Positions 62,938 to 64,000 of a DNA stretch of 64,000 bases are shown here, in pieces (position 1 is the first letter of the stretch; each line of letters opens with the position of its first letter). The DNA comes from Streptomyces sp. CB02959. Lineage in GTDB: Bacteria; Actinomycetota; Actinomycetes; Streptomycetales; Streptomycetaceae. The notes beneath the pieces were generated by a model. The model saw nothing but the letters and a program-made list of their open reading frames with translations. It ran no database searches and was not told the origin of the DNA. The stretch is from contig NZ_NNBP01000002.1 in NCBI RefSeq assembly GCF_002803155.1, positions 434,001 through 498,000 on the forward strand. The letters run 5' to 3'. A program made the translations under genes and the position numbers.

Positions 62938-63678
62938 TCAGTCCCGCAGGTGCCGGCGCAGCTCCCGGGCGCTGTGTTCCTCCACCTGCGCGTACAGCGG
63001 GAGGATTTCGAGCGCGGCGGCCGCCAGCGCCTCGTCCACGGTCTTTCCCCGGGGCGGCCCGGCATCAGCTGCGGGGAATGCCTCCGCGGTGCTTTCCAAC
63101 GCGCTGCGGATCGTCTCGGCGAGGAGTTCGGCGCGCACGCCCGGAGTGTCCGGCGCACGGTCGTCCAACATCGCCTCGGCCATGAAGAATCCGGTGGCCG
63201 TGGACAGCAGAATGTAGCGCTGGTGCAGTACGTCGACGTCGGTACGCACCAGACCGTGCTCCCGCAGTACTTCGAGGTAGCGCCGTATCACCTCGTCGTT
63301 GAACGCGATCAGTTCGGCGAATTCCTTCTTGGCGGCGTCGTTGAGCCGGCCGAGGATGTCGACGTCGTCGGTGTAGAGGGCGCGCAGTACCGGCTCCTCC
63401 AGGAAGTCCTGGTAGTAACCGCGCATCATCCGGCTCGGCAGGATTTCCCGCGGATCGGCCCGCATCCGCTCCAACTGCCGTCGCTGGCTTCGTGCTTTGG
63501 CCACCAGCACGACGGCCAGCAGCAGGGAGTCCTTGGTCTTCCAGTGCAGATAGACCGTCCCCTTGCCGACCTTGGCCCGGCGGGCTATCTCGTCGATCGT
63601 CACCCGCCGGTACCCCCAGGCGACCAGGAGCTCCCCGGCGGCCTCCAGGATGCGCTCACCGCGTTCGGCTCGCTCCAC
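62938..63678 (-). CDS. TetR-family regulator
   Basis: 246 residues from the GTG at 63678 (AAGGAG 7 nt upstream). [49 protein letters not shown] longer frame would run into the palindrome at 63700. C-terminal ligand domain unassigned. It precedes the P450 on the same strand and its operator lies between it and the RraA-like gene, so both are candidate targets. Confidence 0.88.
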   Translation of the reverse strand: MERAERGERILEAAGELLVAWGYRRVTIDEIARRAKVGKGTVYLHWKTKDSLLLAVVLVAKARSQRRQLERMRADPREILPSRMMRGYYQDFLEEPVLRALYTDDVDILGRLNDAAKKEFAELIAFNDEVIRRYLEVLREHGLVRTDVDVLHQRYILLSTATGFFMAEAMLDDRAPDTPGVRAELLAETIRSALESTAEAFPAADAGPPRGKTVDEALAAAALEILPLYAQVEEHSARELRRHLRD

Positions 63679-63699
63679 GGACCCTCTCCTTCCCCGTGC

Positions 63700-63724
63700 G
63701 TGACCAGATTTCAAATCTGGTCAC
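63700..63724. promoter_or_regulatory. 25-bp perfect palindrome (TetR operator)
   Basis: Twelve-base arms GTGACCAGATTT and AAATCTGGTCAC flank a single C. It begins 21 bp before the TetR start codon and sits between it and the plus-strand gene at 63907. Strongest palindrome of the window. Confidence 0.85.
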
Positions 63725-63906
63725 GTGGTCAAAGGTAGGGAGGGCGCGGTCGCCCGATAAGGCGGATTCCGGCCACTCGCGGGCGGTGGAGCGGTAGTTG
63801 GCAAGCCGCTTGTCCGAGCCCGGAACGGCCGGGCAGCATGGCATCGTTCGCCGCCCCCGCGCCGACCGCTCAGAGGCGGCGACGGGACCGAATCGAGGAG
63901 AACACC

Positions 63907-64000
63907 ATGCTCAAGTCCTTCGCCGAGCTGTCCACGCCCCTGGTGGCCGACGCCTGTGTCCGGCTCGGCGCGCCGCTGCGCGCCGCCCCGCCCGGGATCG
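63907..64000 (+). CDS. RraA-like aldolase/regulator family protein (partial)
   Basis: Only 31 codons are in the window, starting MLKSFAELSTPLVADAC and continuing VRLGAPLRAAPPGI, which match the N-terminus of the RraA / 4-hydroxy-4-methyl-2-oxoglutarate aldolase family. GAGGAG is 8 nt from the ATG. Possibly controlled by the divergent TetR operator. Confidence 0.7.
   Translation, partial: MLKSFAELSTPLVADACVRLGAPLRAAPPGI

Overview
The window is high-GC actinomycete DNA, most likely from Streptomyces or a close relative such as Kitasatospora. Support for this: GTG and TTG starts are common, start and stop codons often overlap by 4 bp, there are rare TTA codons in a StrR-like pathway regulator, a DasR-like box precedes a chitinase gene, and the pca gene order is typical. 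No tRNA, rRNA, CRISPR array or complete insertion sequence is visible.

Region 1 (1-8767) is the beta-ketoadipate (protocatechuate) pathway: pcaI-J-F-H-G-B-L-pobA on the minus strand, with pobA running out of the window, and a divergent regulator that is two IclR proteins fused in tandem. A 15-bp palindrome lies in the divergent promoter. Region 2 (8768-19080) is a four-gene SMC-type anti-plasmid operon of the Wadjet kind (jetA-jetB-jetC-jetD, each overlapping the next by 4 bp). It is flanked on both sides by broken transporter genes, which suggests an acquired island. Region 3 (19133-26731) holds a secreted dipeptidase-like protein with a discoidin domain, a GH36 alpha-galactosidase, a sugar MFS permease, a TetR repressor and a GH1 beta-glucosidase. 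Three copies of one 21-bp palindrome, one before each transcription unit, make this a self-contained regulon.

Region 4 (26803-33862) starts with an XRE regulator and a 1.1-kb stretch with no convincing gene. It continues with a StrR-like ParB-fold activator (two TTA codons), a 56-residue class II lanthipeptide precursor, a hairpin, a LanM synthetase, and a convergent Imm53-type immunity gene. Region 5 (34137-41220) is an unusual putative conflict locus: a TIR-STAND-TPR protein, a small helical protein, a fusion of a PaaK/CapK-type adenylate-forming enzyme with a nucleotidyltransferase domain, and an NB-ARC/TPR protein with an amyloid (RHIM-like) N-terminal motif.

Region 6 (41540-57904) is mostly ordinary chromosome: small membrane, lipoprotein and zinc-ribbon proteins, a vWA protein, a rhomboid-like protease, a quinone oxidoreductase, a serine hydrolase, a chitinase, two TetR/MerR switches with visible operators, an ABC exporter pair and a frameshifted gene. 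Region 7 (57297-64000) holds a TPR-CHAT protease locus, then a cytochrome P450 behind an odd tandem-repeat leader, a TetR regulator with a 25-bp palindrome, and the start of an RraA-like gene.
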